A stretch of DNA of 64,000 nt. It comes from Theristus sp. LFF4_11. Lineage: Eukaryota > Nematoda > Chromadorea > Monhysterida > Xyalidae. The DNA is taken from NCBI GenBank assembly GCA_030248135.1, contig JASANC010002514.1, forward strand, positions 1 through 64,000, written 5' to 3'. A program made the position numbers and the translations under genes. Below, piece after piece: positions 37,701-47,434 of the stretch; the stretch's first letter is position 1; each line of letters opens with the position of its first letter. Under the pieces are notes generated by a model, which searched no databases, was not told where the DNA came from, and saw only the letters and a program-made list of their open reading frames with translations.

Positions 37701-40700
37701 GCAACTGCGAATTGCTCAACTTTATTCTCGTTTTTTTCAGCTTTATTGGCGAACTGTACAAGAACGCTCTGCTTGTCGGCTCGATCATCCATCAGTGCAT
37801 CAAGTCACTATTCCGTCGTTCGAATGTGGCCGAAGCGAACAAGAAAACGGTCAGTTGCTTTGGTATGAATAGAGGTGGCACGAAAAAAAGACGATTTTCT
37901 TTTCAAGCCAAAAATAAATAAAAAAACGATTTTTACCAATCGAAAATCTGAATTTTCAGTCGCGTGACGTGTGGGGGGGGGGGCGTTTGACTAATTGCTC
38001 CGTCAAGACATGAAACTGGTTTTTCAATCTATGCGTGCATTGCATTCACTCGCAGAACTGAGAAAAACACATCATACCTGAGAACCTGAGACCAATCAGT
38101 AGAGCAGGACAACGTAGCAGAACATTGAATTTCCAACAAAAAAACACAGTGACTTTGCAAATTTCCGATTGATGACGACGGTGTCGAGTGCGTCGAGTGC
38201 TGCGTGAAACTGCTGGCAAACGTCGGCGGGCACCTCGAGAAGGACACGAACATCCAGACCGGCCAGCAAGGCAGTCAGGAACGCACCACAGGTACTGCAG
38301 GTTTCTGCAACTCTGTTACATTTTTTGCCAGAAGGCGGAGCAGGAGTCCAGTAGAAAAAGAGACGTATTTGGCAACAAATGGGTTTTTGTTATTTCAACC
38401 GAATTAGATCCCGGTTTATTGTTCTTTGAAATAAAAATATTTGACGGGTGTTGATAAAAAGGGTCGTTTTTTCGACTCGGCAACAATGAATCTAGTTGAT
38501 GGAATTGGCGCTTGCGCTTGACACAACAGATGCTATATTCAGAGTTAGCTTGGCCACTAAAAGCCTGCTTTTTCTGGCACAAAAAAACCGTATTTCAATA
38601 TTTTGTCCTGCTTTGTCCAGTCGGGAAACTTTAAAGGCATGAGAAAAATTCGCAGAATTCAGTCAAACTTTTTAAATTATAGGCCATCAGCTGGTACGTT
38701 GATGATCACGTAATGCATGCTGTCTGTGCAGGCGTTGCTGTGGAGGCGGCGGAGTCTGTCTTGCACTGAAAGCATGCATGCACGTGATCACCAACCAATC
38801 AGCTAGTTGCCTATAATTCAGAGTTCACCTGTAGAAACAAAAGGGAAAAACTGTTGTTCTTTGGGTATGCGCACTGTTTATTGCCGCACAAATGACTTTG
38901 TCTCATTTTTTCTTCATCACAGGCGATCGAGTGTTGCACAGTGCGTTGCAATTGTTGGTGACAGAATGCAAACCGAAGGTGCCAAAACGGGTGCAGTTCG
39001 CTATTGACGATTTGGTGGAGCTGAAATCGGTTGGTTCTTTTTATCATTTATTGTTTAATACAACGTTTATATTCAGTTTTTTTGTACGGTCGAGTCGTCT
39101 GCTGCTGAAACTCAATTTCTTTTTTTTTACTTTCTAGAACAAATGGGTACCGAGACGCAAAAATGAAGGGCCGAAAACAATCGAGGAAGTCCATCGAGAG
39201 GCGAAAATGGAGGCGTTCGATCGAAAAATCAACCAGGAACAGGCGGCGCTTGGTGCGTTCCGAGACTGGCGCTTGCATTGTGACGACAGTCGAACTCTCC
39301 ATTATAGGCTATCGCTGATTGGTTTCTGTGCACGTGTCGCTGTGGAGGTGGAGTCTGTGGCCTGAACAGAAAGCACGCCATCACGTCACATGATCACCAA
39401 CCAATCAGCTTACTGCGTTTTACGGTTGACGGATCGAGTGTTGTGAAAAGATTTGTTGAAAGATCGACTGTTTCTTTCTAACAGTCACTCGATGATAAAG
39501 TCCCAGTCCTGGGTTTTTTTTGCAGAAAAACGTCGGTTTTTTGCAGAAATTTTGGACCATTTGCAGAAATTTTTTAGCAGATTTCTGCAAATTGCAGAAA
39601 CAGATTTGCATACAAACTTTGGTTCTGCAATATTCAATTTGTGCTTAGCGCTTGACTGAAGTTTCACATCAACATGGAAGAAATCTTAAATAATTTTTTT
39701 TGTGAAAAACAGCTGTTTCGGCGGTTGCTGTTGCGCAATGATTGGCGTTTTGTTTTGCCTTCGTAAATAAAATCGGAGTATTTCAAATTCGAAAAATAAA
39801 ACAGAATCAGATCAAATCGAAAATTATTGTTTGCTGTTAGGCTTTCTGTTTGGAATTAGAATGAAGTGATCCATCATCCACACAACAGAAGATACAAAAA
39901 TAAGACATTGGCGGATGTACGATGCGCAAGTTTGTCGTCGAGCTGGTTGAGAATCTCAGCAACCTATTCGAAGACGCGCACAGTGTTCTCAAGGCTGCCA
40001 AAATATTCTACTTTCTGAGACAGCTGCTGGCGTACGGAAATGCCGATCTGCTGTATCTGCACTAGTTTTATTCATCAATTTTGCCGGGCAAGGGCAGTAT
40101 CGCTGACGAATGGAAACGATTCAAATGCGAACGAATTCAATTCCCTGGTCCGAGTATAACTGCAGGCAAGCATGCAGTATCTGGGGATGAAAACAAAGAG
40201 GCGATACAAAATCAAACCAAACACCTTTACGCCTTTGAGAACGTCGAACCGACCGAAGTCATCGCTTTGATTGCGAAATTTGAGCAATGAGGGTTCTCAT
40301 TTGATATTGATTGTGTTGTTGTTAGGTTGAATTATTTGAAACGAATGATTGGTGATTTGTTTGGTTTGGCAATCTGGTTAGGCTTTGGTGTTTTTTTCTG
40401 AATCTTTGAAAAATTCTGCGGTAAAGCGATGCAATTGGCAAATGCAACTCTGAGCATCGTTAAGAAATGATGCTCAGAACGAAAAAAACGACATTAAACA
40501 AGCATAAAAACCATTTTCGTCATGTTTTTCAAATTTGCAGAAACCAAATTTCATTTGCAGAAAACCAAATTTCATTTGCAGAAATTTTTTACCAAATTTC
40601 TGCAAATTGCAGAACCGAGTTTTTGAAAAAAAAACCTAGTCCCAGTCTATCTATAAAGGCCACTGGTTTCTGGTCGCCCTGTCACCCTCGTGGCCTGGTG

Positions 40701-43700
40701 GTAGTGCGTTAGACTACAGTCTGTGCGCTGGGGGATCGAGCCCCGCCGAGGGGTGTATAGGCACTTAATGACAGAGAAAACTCGATGGGCGCCCTACTCA
40801 ATGGCGTTCTGTACGCTTCTCTGGGTTAGCCCAGGCTAAAAACATCGCTTAAAAATCACAACAAACAACGACAACAACATATTAAAGTACCAAGTGCGCA
40901 GTATTCAGACGAGCACTTTAGCAGTGCAGTGCACATGTTTACCGTTTTTGCGTCGATTGCAGCGAACCAATCGCGCGGCTCACAGCAAGGTGCTCCGGAC
41001 GGCGGTGCCGGCGGGGGCGGCGGCGGCGGTGCTGCCGGTCGCGGGGGTCGTCGTTCGCAGGGCGGCGTGCCGAATCGGCCGAGTTACCGCGGCAACAACC
41101 AAATGCAGGACCAACAGCAACAGGGCGGCCAGCAGGGCGGACGCTATGGAAGCAGGGGACCGCCGGAGGCGCCCACTGTCGCCAAGCCAAACCTCAGCGT
41201 TGGCGGTCTGTCAAAGGTGCGTTCTGCTAGTGCTGCTGTCAGACGGCAACAATGGCCAGTTGAAAGATTTCGCGACGCCGTTCCGATTCTGATAACAAGC
41301 AGATTGTTGTGATGTGATGTCGTTCAGTTACTGCGAAGTCAAAACTAATGCTAACCGAATGTTGGTTTTGTTGATGATGTCATCCCATTCATTTAAAAAA
41401 AACGCAGCAACACAACAAATGACCCGAGTGACCGTGGCGCGTATGCAAAACGACAACGTGCCTCCCATTTTCAGCATACGCAACAGAAGCCGCCGTTCTT
41501 CGGCACCAGCGGTGGGGGCCAGGCGAAAAACAAATGGAGCCAGGGCGCCAGCGGCGGGTCCGCCGCCTCAGCGCAGGACGCCGCATCGACGGCAGCTGGC
41601 GGCAAAATTGGCACCAGGAGACCGGGCAGATACGGACAGACGGACTCGCTCGAAAAGTGCGTCGCTCGGTGTTGTGGCACAGCATATTGTTTTAAACCTG
41701 TCCCTTTGTGGCAAAATACAGAGCCCGCGAAATTTTATTTTGAATTAAAATAGAATAAGCTAAGAAATAGAATAAGGTCATGGAATCAAGGTCAGCCCCA
41801 TTTGAGGCGAAATATGTTTCTTTTCTAGTCTGGTCCCGTTCTTTCTGTTTCTGCGGGCTCTATATTTTTTTCTTAAAATGTGACAGGTTAAAAACTGTAT
41901 AGATGTTAAAAAAACACTGTTAAAAAACTGACACACTGTATAGATGAATTTCGCAATTAAGTTCACCACAGTTTGTTTCAAACTTAATGCCCTCGAAGGC
42001 CGTAACGACCAATAACAGTCACAGGTGCATTAGTGAGTTAGTTTGCGAAAGAGGCGTTCAACGGTATTGTCTTTTCTTTCAGTTCTGCGAATGACTGCGA
42101 AAGCGAACCAGTTTCATGCTTGGCAGGCAATATCACAACTGTAAGACAATACAACCGCAGCCACTGAGTAGCATGCATTGCATAATGCGCCCCGTTCGCC
42201 CGCCAATTCCAGGGATTCACGTAGCGCATCGCGTGAAGCAGCCGTGCGTCCGTCGACCGTGGCCGGCGCGGCCGCCGCACAGCAACAGCAGCAGCCAATC
42301 AGCGTGCACGGTCAGACGGCCAATCGACGGTCGACCGAGCAAAAGTTGGCGCTCAGCGCCGCCAGGGATTTCACGAAACAAACGGGACGAGAGGCCGCCG
42401 GCGCCGGTCAGTGCAAACGCTGCACACTGCAAACTGGGCACTCAGTTGTAAACACGGTGATCTTGCACCGCCACAAGCGCACATGTGGTGAACTGGAACA
42501 TACAGTCGAACTCTAAATTTAGGAAATCCGCTGATTGGTTGGTCATCATGCGATGCATGCTTTCTGTGCAGAAATAGCTGTAGGGGCGGAGTTTGGATTG
42601 CACAGAAAGCATGTATCACGTGACTACCAAACAATCAGCTGATTCCCTATAATTTAGAGTGCGACTGTACATGCTGATACGCGCTCTGCTGCAGTGACTT
42701 TGTGTGTGTGTGTGTGCGTGCGTGCTGTGATTGGCAACAGTACTCTGGTTATGAACAGAGACCGCTGGCTCTTCAGTCAGACTAACGACAGCAATAAGTG
42801 TTTTGAAATTGAAATCACTCACGCAACTGTCGGCAATGTTAAGAAATGTGTTAAGAAACACTCCGAACCATTGTGTTGTATTATGATAATGGGTGTCTGT
42901 GGACGCCATTGCAACAGCGCCCTGTTGCTGTTGCCACTGCTTGCTCGCATCTCCCAACGACACCGCTTTCGCCCAGGCGCGCCCGTACTGCCGCCAGCGA
43001 GCGCAGTGCCGCCGCCGCCGCCGCCCGCCGCTCGTCTGTCGTCCGACTCGTCGACAGCGCCGACCACTCCCAGCGATCAACGAAGTGCCGCACAGACGCC
43101 CGCACCGGAGACGTCGACGCCTGCTGCCCCGGCACCCGCGCCTGCCAAGCGTACGTGCGAGCGCATTTGGCTGCTGCTGACGTTGAGACACGTCGATTGG
43201 CGTTTAGATCTTTTGCTGTTGCTTTCGGCGACTCGAGCCGTTTGCAGAGGTCCAACCGCATATTAGTACCGGGATGCGATGCGGCAATTTAAAATTGCCG
43301 GAAATTCGGTCGGTTCATTGTCGTTGTGTATGTCACAGGCAGGCAGACGTATGGTTTTTTGGCCAGATCGAAATACAGAGATACAATTTTTGACGTAAAA
43401 CATTGGTTCACCATTCCGCGTTTTTTTTGTTGCAGCTTGCTCAACAATAATGCTCGATGAAATGTCGGATTGGTTTATCAGTCGAGACGGCGACGAACAG
43501 AAGAACAACGTTGGTTTGCTTTGATATTTCTTTAATGGTTCATAGACAATCAACAATTCACTTCATTTGAACATGTAAATTTTGAAAAACGAGTTTCCTA
43601 TTTTGAATTGTCGAAAAATCGCAATCAAGGAGACCTCTATTTTGAGAAGCCATGTCTGCGTTATCATTAGAAAAATTTGCATCATTATTAGAAAATATTG

Positions 43701-46700
43701 TTTTCAAACCTCGAGTGAGATCGTTGCCACTTGAAATCGACAGAGATGTGCGTTCGTATCCCACTGGAGGTTGCAAAACAAAACATCCAGATGCTGCTTC
43801 CACTGCGTCTCGTTCTTCAAAATAACGAAAACACGAGTGACGAACACAATGCCGTGCCACAAGCAACTGTGCAAACACTAAGCACAAACGCCACCAACCA
43901 CCAAGCGCTTGTCTTGCAGGAGCTGATCGACGCCGAGTACGTGACGGAGATCCTGCCGCCGGCGTCGGCGCAAATGGTCGACGCGGACACGCAGACCACC
44001 GTGCTCGACCTGTCCATCGCCGGCCTGTTCGAGCACAGCATGCAGCTGAACGAACGCCATCGAAAGTGCCTTGGCCGGTTGCTGGCGCGTCTGTGCGCCC
44101 GCGAGACGCACTGGTACCGCAAGACGATCGACAAGTGAGACCGGCCATGCCGCTGTTGTTCGTTCGTTCCGTTTGGTTCCGCGACTCGATGCGTTTGCTG
44201 ACGTGGAACATAAATTGCGTCCATGCTTGATGCGGCAATTCGAAAATGCCGGAGGGACTCGGGATACTTTACGAATCACGAGATCACCAACCAGCTGATT
44301 GCCTATAGTTTTGAGTTCGACCGCAACTATTATTATTATCATTATTATCATTCTTAGCTTGTTTATGGTTGTGCGAGTGAGTGCAGGTGTAATAGAGTGT
44401 TCCAAAAGCGAACCTTCGCTCTGGCCATTCTCGCAGCGTCAACGCGTACGTCCGTGAGTCGATCGAGAACGGCGATCTGTGCGAGGTGCCGAAATACTGG
44501 CAGTTCCTCGGCTGTATACTCGGCGAATCGCTGTTGCACGCGCAGAGCCAGCGGCCGACGCTGCGCGACTTCACCGCCTGCTTCCGATTGGCCACGCAGG
44601 ACGGCAGCAGAAGCGCGCACCATCTGCTCGCTTATGTGCTGCTCACCGTGGTCAGTGGCGGTGCTTTGTTTGCGATTGCACTCCGCACGTGTGACGTTCT
44701 GCGGTGCGCAAGCAGCCGATCGTTTCAAGACGGCAACACATGATACTAGAGTGATGTGCGGCGGCTTTTTAGATGCACTGTGAACAGTTTCAGTTTTAGA
44801 TTTCGTCTTTGATAGAGTGAGTGTTTTTAATGGTCGTTGAGCCATCGTGTGACACAAAACACGTCATGGTTAATCGGTTGAGTACTGACTGACTGAGAGT
44901 TACCAACATGAGTGCATGGGTTTGAATGGTCAATTTTAAGGCCTTGCCCTCGATTGCTACGTGTTCGGTTTTTTGAAATGGATTCCAGGAGCAGGTGGGA
45001 TGTGTGTGTTCTTTAAAATAAGGTGAGCTAGGATGAAGCAGAACTCCTGAGTTCCTGACACTCGTTTCGTTATCAATATCACGTTCATGCATCACAATTG
45101 CAGCGCAACGCGATGCCACTCTGGGGCAACAGCCCCATGGGCGCTACACCGGACGCCACCGACGAGCAGGCGAACGAGCGACTCTGGACATTCTGGCAAC
45201 GGTGGAACGTGCGCTCGCTGTCCGAGTTGTGCGACGACGACGACGCCACGACGATGGGCGACTCGAAATGGCACCCAACCACCGGCCACTATTACAGGAC
45301 AATGTTCGCGGAGCATCCGCAGTTGGCGGACTTTCGCGCCCGATTGGAGCAACAGCAATCATCGCCGCCGGCCGGAGTCGAACCGTCCTCGGCGGACGCA
45401 CTATCCGCTGCGCCATCGTCTGCGGACACGGTTGCCGCCGCCACTGCTGATATTATCACCAGGACAGAGCGACTGCACGTCGACCATGAACGGCGGTGCA
45501 GCGGCGCTGCAGCCGACGAGGAGGTGGAGGAGGAGGACGTGCTGGAGTGTGCGAGCGCCGACGTGTCCATCAACGACATTCTGATGCAGCTGGCCGCCAT
45601 CACGAGGGACTACGAGTCGAAGCACCTGGAGCCGACGGAGCCGCCCGATGTGGACGCCGTCGTCGAGCGGCTGATGACCGAGCCGACGTTCATCAAGTAT
45701 TTCCAATACGCGCACGCCTACGACGAGGCGTACACGCGACAGCTGGTCAAGTTCATCTGTGACATGTCCTTCCAACGGGGTACGGGTAGTGGTGGCACTG
45801 GTGTACAGTCGCAACTCGAAATTATAGACATTCGGCTGATTGGTTGGCGATCACACGTGAGACGCATTGTTTGCTGTGCAGCACTGACTCCACGTGTACA
45901 GCAAGGTCGGTACTGTAGCAGAAAGCATGCATCACGTGATCACCAACTAATCAGCTGATTGCCTATAAATCGAGTTCGAATGTATTTGATTTTGTGGTTA
46001 ATTTTCAATCGGTTTGCTCGTTTGAGAGGAGATGGTTTTTTTATTAGTGCTGAGCTGATTCGTTACTACTCCTTTGGTCGATCGCTGAATACGAATATTT
46101 TCCGGGTGCAGAAGCTGTTGTAACGGCTTTTGGCTTTCACGAGCAAAAAAAATAGAACCAACAGTCTGGTTTTTACGAATCGTCGAGACTGCATTAGCTG
46201 TAATGGCTTTTGTTGATTTTCGAGCAAAAATGAAACAAAACTCCTTGGTTTGTTGTATAAAAATCGGCCTTCATTTCCTTAAATGAATCGCACTCGCCCA
46301 CTTCATTTTCGCGCAACAACCAACCGAAACCAACGTTTCAAAACTGGCAACTCTTCAGACGAACAACAGACGCACGGGGGCGCTGCGTCCGACGACGAGG
46401 AGAACTTCACGTTTGCGTTGGAGCGCTTCGAGAAGTTCCACCGAGTGTTCATGCGCTACGTGACCAGCAACGAGCGCTGTGAACAGTCGGCACTGACGCA
46501 GCTCGGCGAGTGCGTCTGCGAACGACAGTACCCCAGAGGTGGGCGATCGGCACAGCGCTGAATTTGCGTTTTTGATAGTTTTCGTTCAGGTTTGGCAGAA
46601 CAAAAACACCTGCTTGATTGGAGCAACGGAGGAAAATTGCTGCAGCATCAACCAACACTACGGGGCGACAATCCAGAGCAGCGTTGATTGCACCAGAATC

Positions 46701-47434
46701 AATGTCTGACAATCGTGTCCAGTTTTACAGTGGTGCTGGTGAGAAGACGGTTCTCACCTGGGATGGGACTGCAGCCTGGCCTTGCTATGACAGAGACCAT
46801 CCAAAAGCAACCGGTTCGGTTGTCCATTCTAAAGGCCCGTTTATACCTGACGTATGCAGACGTACATCGACGTGCGTCAGTTATGAACGGTAGTATGCTA
46901 TAACACGGGATCTAAAGTGACGTGACGTGACGTGCCGTGCCGTAGGCGCATACGTCAGGTATAAAGGCGCCTCAAGTGAGTCCGTTCAGCGTTTCGTTCG
47001 TGCGCGTGCGTGTTGCAGGCGCCCTGAAGGACATGATCGTGCTGTTGGTCGAGCGCGACTGCGTGTCGGCCGAGTCACTGCGTGCGTGGTACGACCAGGC
47101 GAACAACGCCATGATTCGCAAGGACGCCGGACTGAAACTCGAGATCGATCGGCGGTGTCCGCTCAACGACGACGACGACGAGGAGGAGGTGGACGACGAT
47201 GTGGAGGAGGACGAAGAGGTGCTGGAGAATGCGAGTGAACACGCGCAGCACGCCGATGATACGGTGCAACAGGTGCTGACCAATGAGCAACCGGTGCCGG
47301 CGACCGCGGCGTCAACTGGCGACCAACAACAACAACAACGCTCGCAAGTCGACGACGTCGTCGAGTCGGACTCGGACTCTGCGGATCAACCGGATAGCCA
47401 CGGTGGTACACCGGAGCTGATTGAGGCCTCTTGA
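28746..47434 (+). CDS. Eukaryotic translation initiation factor 4G
   Basis: eIF4G is the cytosolic scaffold of eIF4F, joining eIF4E, eIF4A and poly(A)-binding protein. Thirty exons sum to 6,498 bases (2,165 residues): 28746-29034, 29478-29641, 30030-30251, 30766-30991, 31466-31663, 32358-33187, 33328-33595, 33822-33925, 34252-34395, 34815-35003, 35434-35583, 35817-35999, 36261-36445, 36879-37062, 37380-37448, 37532-37611, 37741-37849, 38189-38291, 38923-39029, 39138-39252, 40963-41216, 41475-41656, 42213-42406, 42977-43150, 43436-43509, 43920-44134, 44437-44650, 45104-45779, 46359-46538, 47019-47434. The order of parts is a Gln/Pro-rich N-terminus with KIVNPDTNQVMN, an eIF4E-site-like YSRDMMEV (about 837), DVKLRKADNAWKPG, MIF4G (about 990-1306; GVLNKITPSFYNDL, RRRMFGNIRFIGELYKNALL, NKWVPRRKNEGPKTIEE), MA3 (about 1575-1742), a W2-like region, and a long Asp/Glu-rich tail. 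ATG 28803 is an alternative start. The acceptor before 38189 is weak. Confidence 0.95.
32027..32211. mobile_element. AAGGCG-ended MITE in eIF4G intron 5
   Basis: The left end AAGGCGCGTTTAGCAATTAG pairs with the complement of the right end, AAGGCGGAAACACCATTTAG. The next block, TTTTTTGTGCGTACG, pairs with CGTACGGACGAAAAA. The inside is rich in ACACGA/TCGTGT. It lies between exons 5 and 6. No target duplication is evident. Confidence 0.7.
36490..36570. repeat. Foldback family B fragment
   Basis: TTTCGGAACTCAATGCGTTT GCACGCAG resembles the family B arm GTTCTGCGACTCAATGCG. It lies in the eIF4G intron after exon 13. Confidence 0.4.
37155..37270. mobile_element. MITE family A, decayed copy
   Basis: It starts CTACAGTCAC and ends AACCAACCAATCAGCTAG, TATATAATTTACAGGTAAAC, TGTAG. 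The right half fits family A; the left half is diverged. It lies in the intron between exons 14 and 15 of eIF4G. Confidence 0.5.
38658..38834. mobile_element. MITE family A copy
   Basis: TTCAGTCAAACTTTTTAAATTATAGG (quoted here in parts: TTCAGTCAAACT, AAATTATAGG) pairs with CCTATAATTCAGAG at the right end. Internal blocks GATGATCACGTAATGCATGC and GCATGCACGTGATCACCAAC also pair. It lies in the intron after eIF4G exon 18. Confidence 0.75.
39284..39430. mobile_element. MITE family A copy
   Basis: It starts ACAGTCGAACTCTCCATTAT and contains GCTGATTGGTTTCTG, GGAGGTGGAGTCTG and GATCACCAACCAATCAG. The right terminus is decayed. It lies about 30 bases after the donor of eIF4G exon 20. Confidence 0.7.
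39515..39612. repeat. TTTGCAGAAA repeat, first copy
   Basis: Several TTTGCAGAAA units are followed by AATTTTTTAGCAGATTTC and TGCAAATTGCAGAA. A second copy in the same orientation lies at 40530-40620 in the same eIF4G intron. Both are flanked by a GTCCCAGTC block. Confidence 0.65.
39674..39766 (+). CDS. Small unassigned ORF in eIF4G intron 20
   Basis: An ATG-to-TAA frame of 30 residues, starting MEEILNNFFCEKQLF and ending RRLLLRNDWRFVLPS. It lies 150 bases before the longer frame at 39907-40290 but in another phase. It could be the first exon of a nested gene or chance. I recognise no family. Confidence 0.25.
   Translation: MEEILNNFFCEKQLFRRLLLRNDWRFVLPS
39907..40290 (+). pseudogene. Nested frame with one in-frame TAG, unknown product
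   Basis: In the 1.7-kb eIF4G intron 20, one plus-strand frame runs from a stop just before 39907, through an ATG at 39922-39924, to TGA at 40288-40290. It is interrupted once by TAG at about 40063-40065. The 47 codons before the TAG give RKFVVELVENLSNLFEDAHS and KAAKIFYFLRQLLAYGN. The 74 after give FYSSILPGKGSIADEW, RIQFPGPS and NVEPTEVIALIAKFEQ. Composition is protein-like on both sides and the frame is kept across the stop. I do not recognise the family. A processed or decayed nested gene is likeliest; an exon pair around a very small intron or stop readthrough are alternatives. Confidence 0.4.
40530..40622. repeat. TTTGCAGAAA repeat, second copy
   Basis: AAATTTCATTTGCAGAAA is repeated, then AATTTTTTACCAAATTTC and TGCAAATTGCAGAA. 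It matches the copy at 39515-39612. Confidence 0.65.
40680..40868 (+). mobile_element. tRNA-derived SINE
   Basis: The 5' part is tRNA-like: TGGCCTGGTGGTAGTGCG as an A-box-type block, GACTACAGTCTGTGCG as an anticodon-arm-like stretch, and GGATCGAGCCCCG as a B-box-type block (consensus GGTTCGAnTCC). A non-tRNA body follows (CACTTAATGACAGAGAAAAC, TCGATGGGCGCCCTACTC), then the tail GGCTAAAAACATCGCTTAAA. A second copy of the body and tail is at 52942-53058. It lies in eIF4G intron 20 in the sense orientation. Confidence 0.75.
42501..42669. mobile_element. MITE family A, best-preserved copy
   Basis: TACAGTCGAACTCTAAATTT at the left pairs with AATTTAGAGTGCGACTGTA at the right, and GCTGATTGGTTGGTCATCA pairs with GTGACTACCAAACAATCAGC. 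TA at both ends fits a Tc1/mariner-type TA target. It is 169 bases long, with no coding capacity. It lies in the intron after eIF4G exon 23. Confidence 0.85.
44160..44330. mobile_element. Family B arm followed by half of a family A MITE
   Basis: 44160-44265 has GCGACTCGATGCGTTTGC, GACGTGGAA and GATGCGGCAATTCGAAAA (family B). 44260-44330 has GAGATCACCAACCAGCTGAT and GCCTATAGTTTTGAGTTCGA (right half of family A). The two fragments abut in the intron between eIF4G exons 26 and 27. Confidence 0.55.
45804..45984. mobile_element. MITE family A copy next to an eIF4G exon
   Basis: TACAGTCGCAACTCGAAATT at the left and AAATCGAGTTCGAATGTA at the right. Internal pairs are GGCTGATTGGTTGG with CCAACTAATCAGC. 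It begins about 24 bases after the donor site of exon 28. Confidence 0.8.
46831..46974. mobile_element. AAAGGC-ended foldback in last eIF4G intron
   Basis: The left end AAAGGCCCGTTTATACCTGA then CGTATGC pairs with the complement of the right end, GGCGCCTTTATACCTGACG then TATGCG. The interior is rich in ACGT motifs (GACGTGACGTGCCGTG). It ends about 45 bases before the last exon of eIF4G. Confidence 0.7.

Noticed and set aside
40685..40760. A functional tRNA gene
   Set aside because: Box-like blocks are degenerate, no complete cloverleaf is evident by eye, and the sequence continues into a SINE body found elsewhere.
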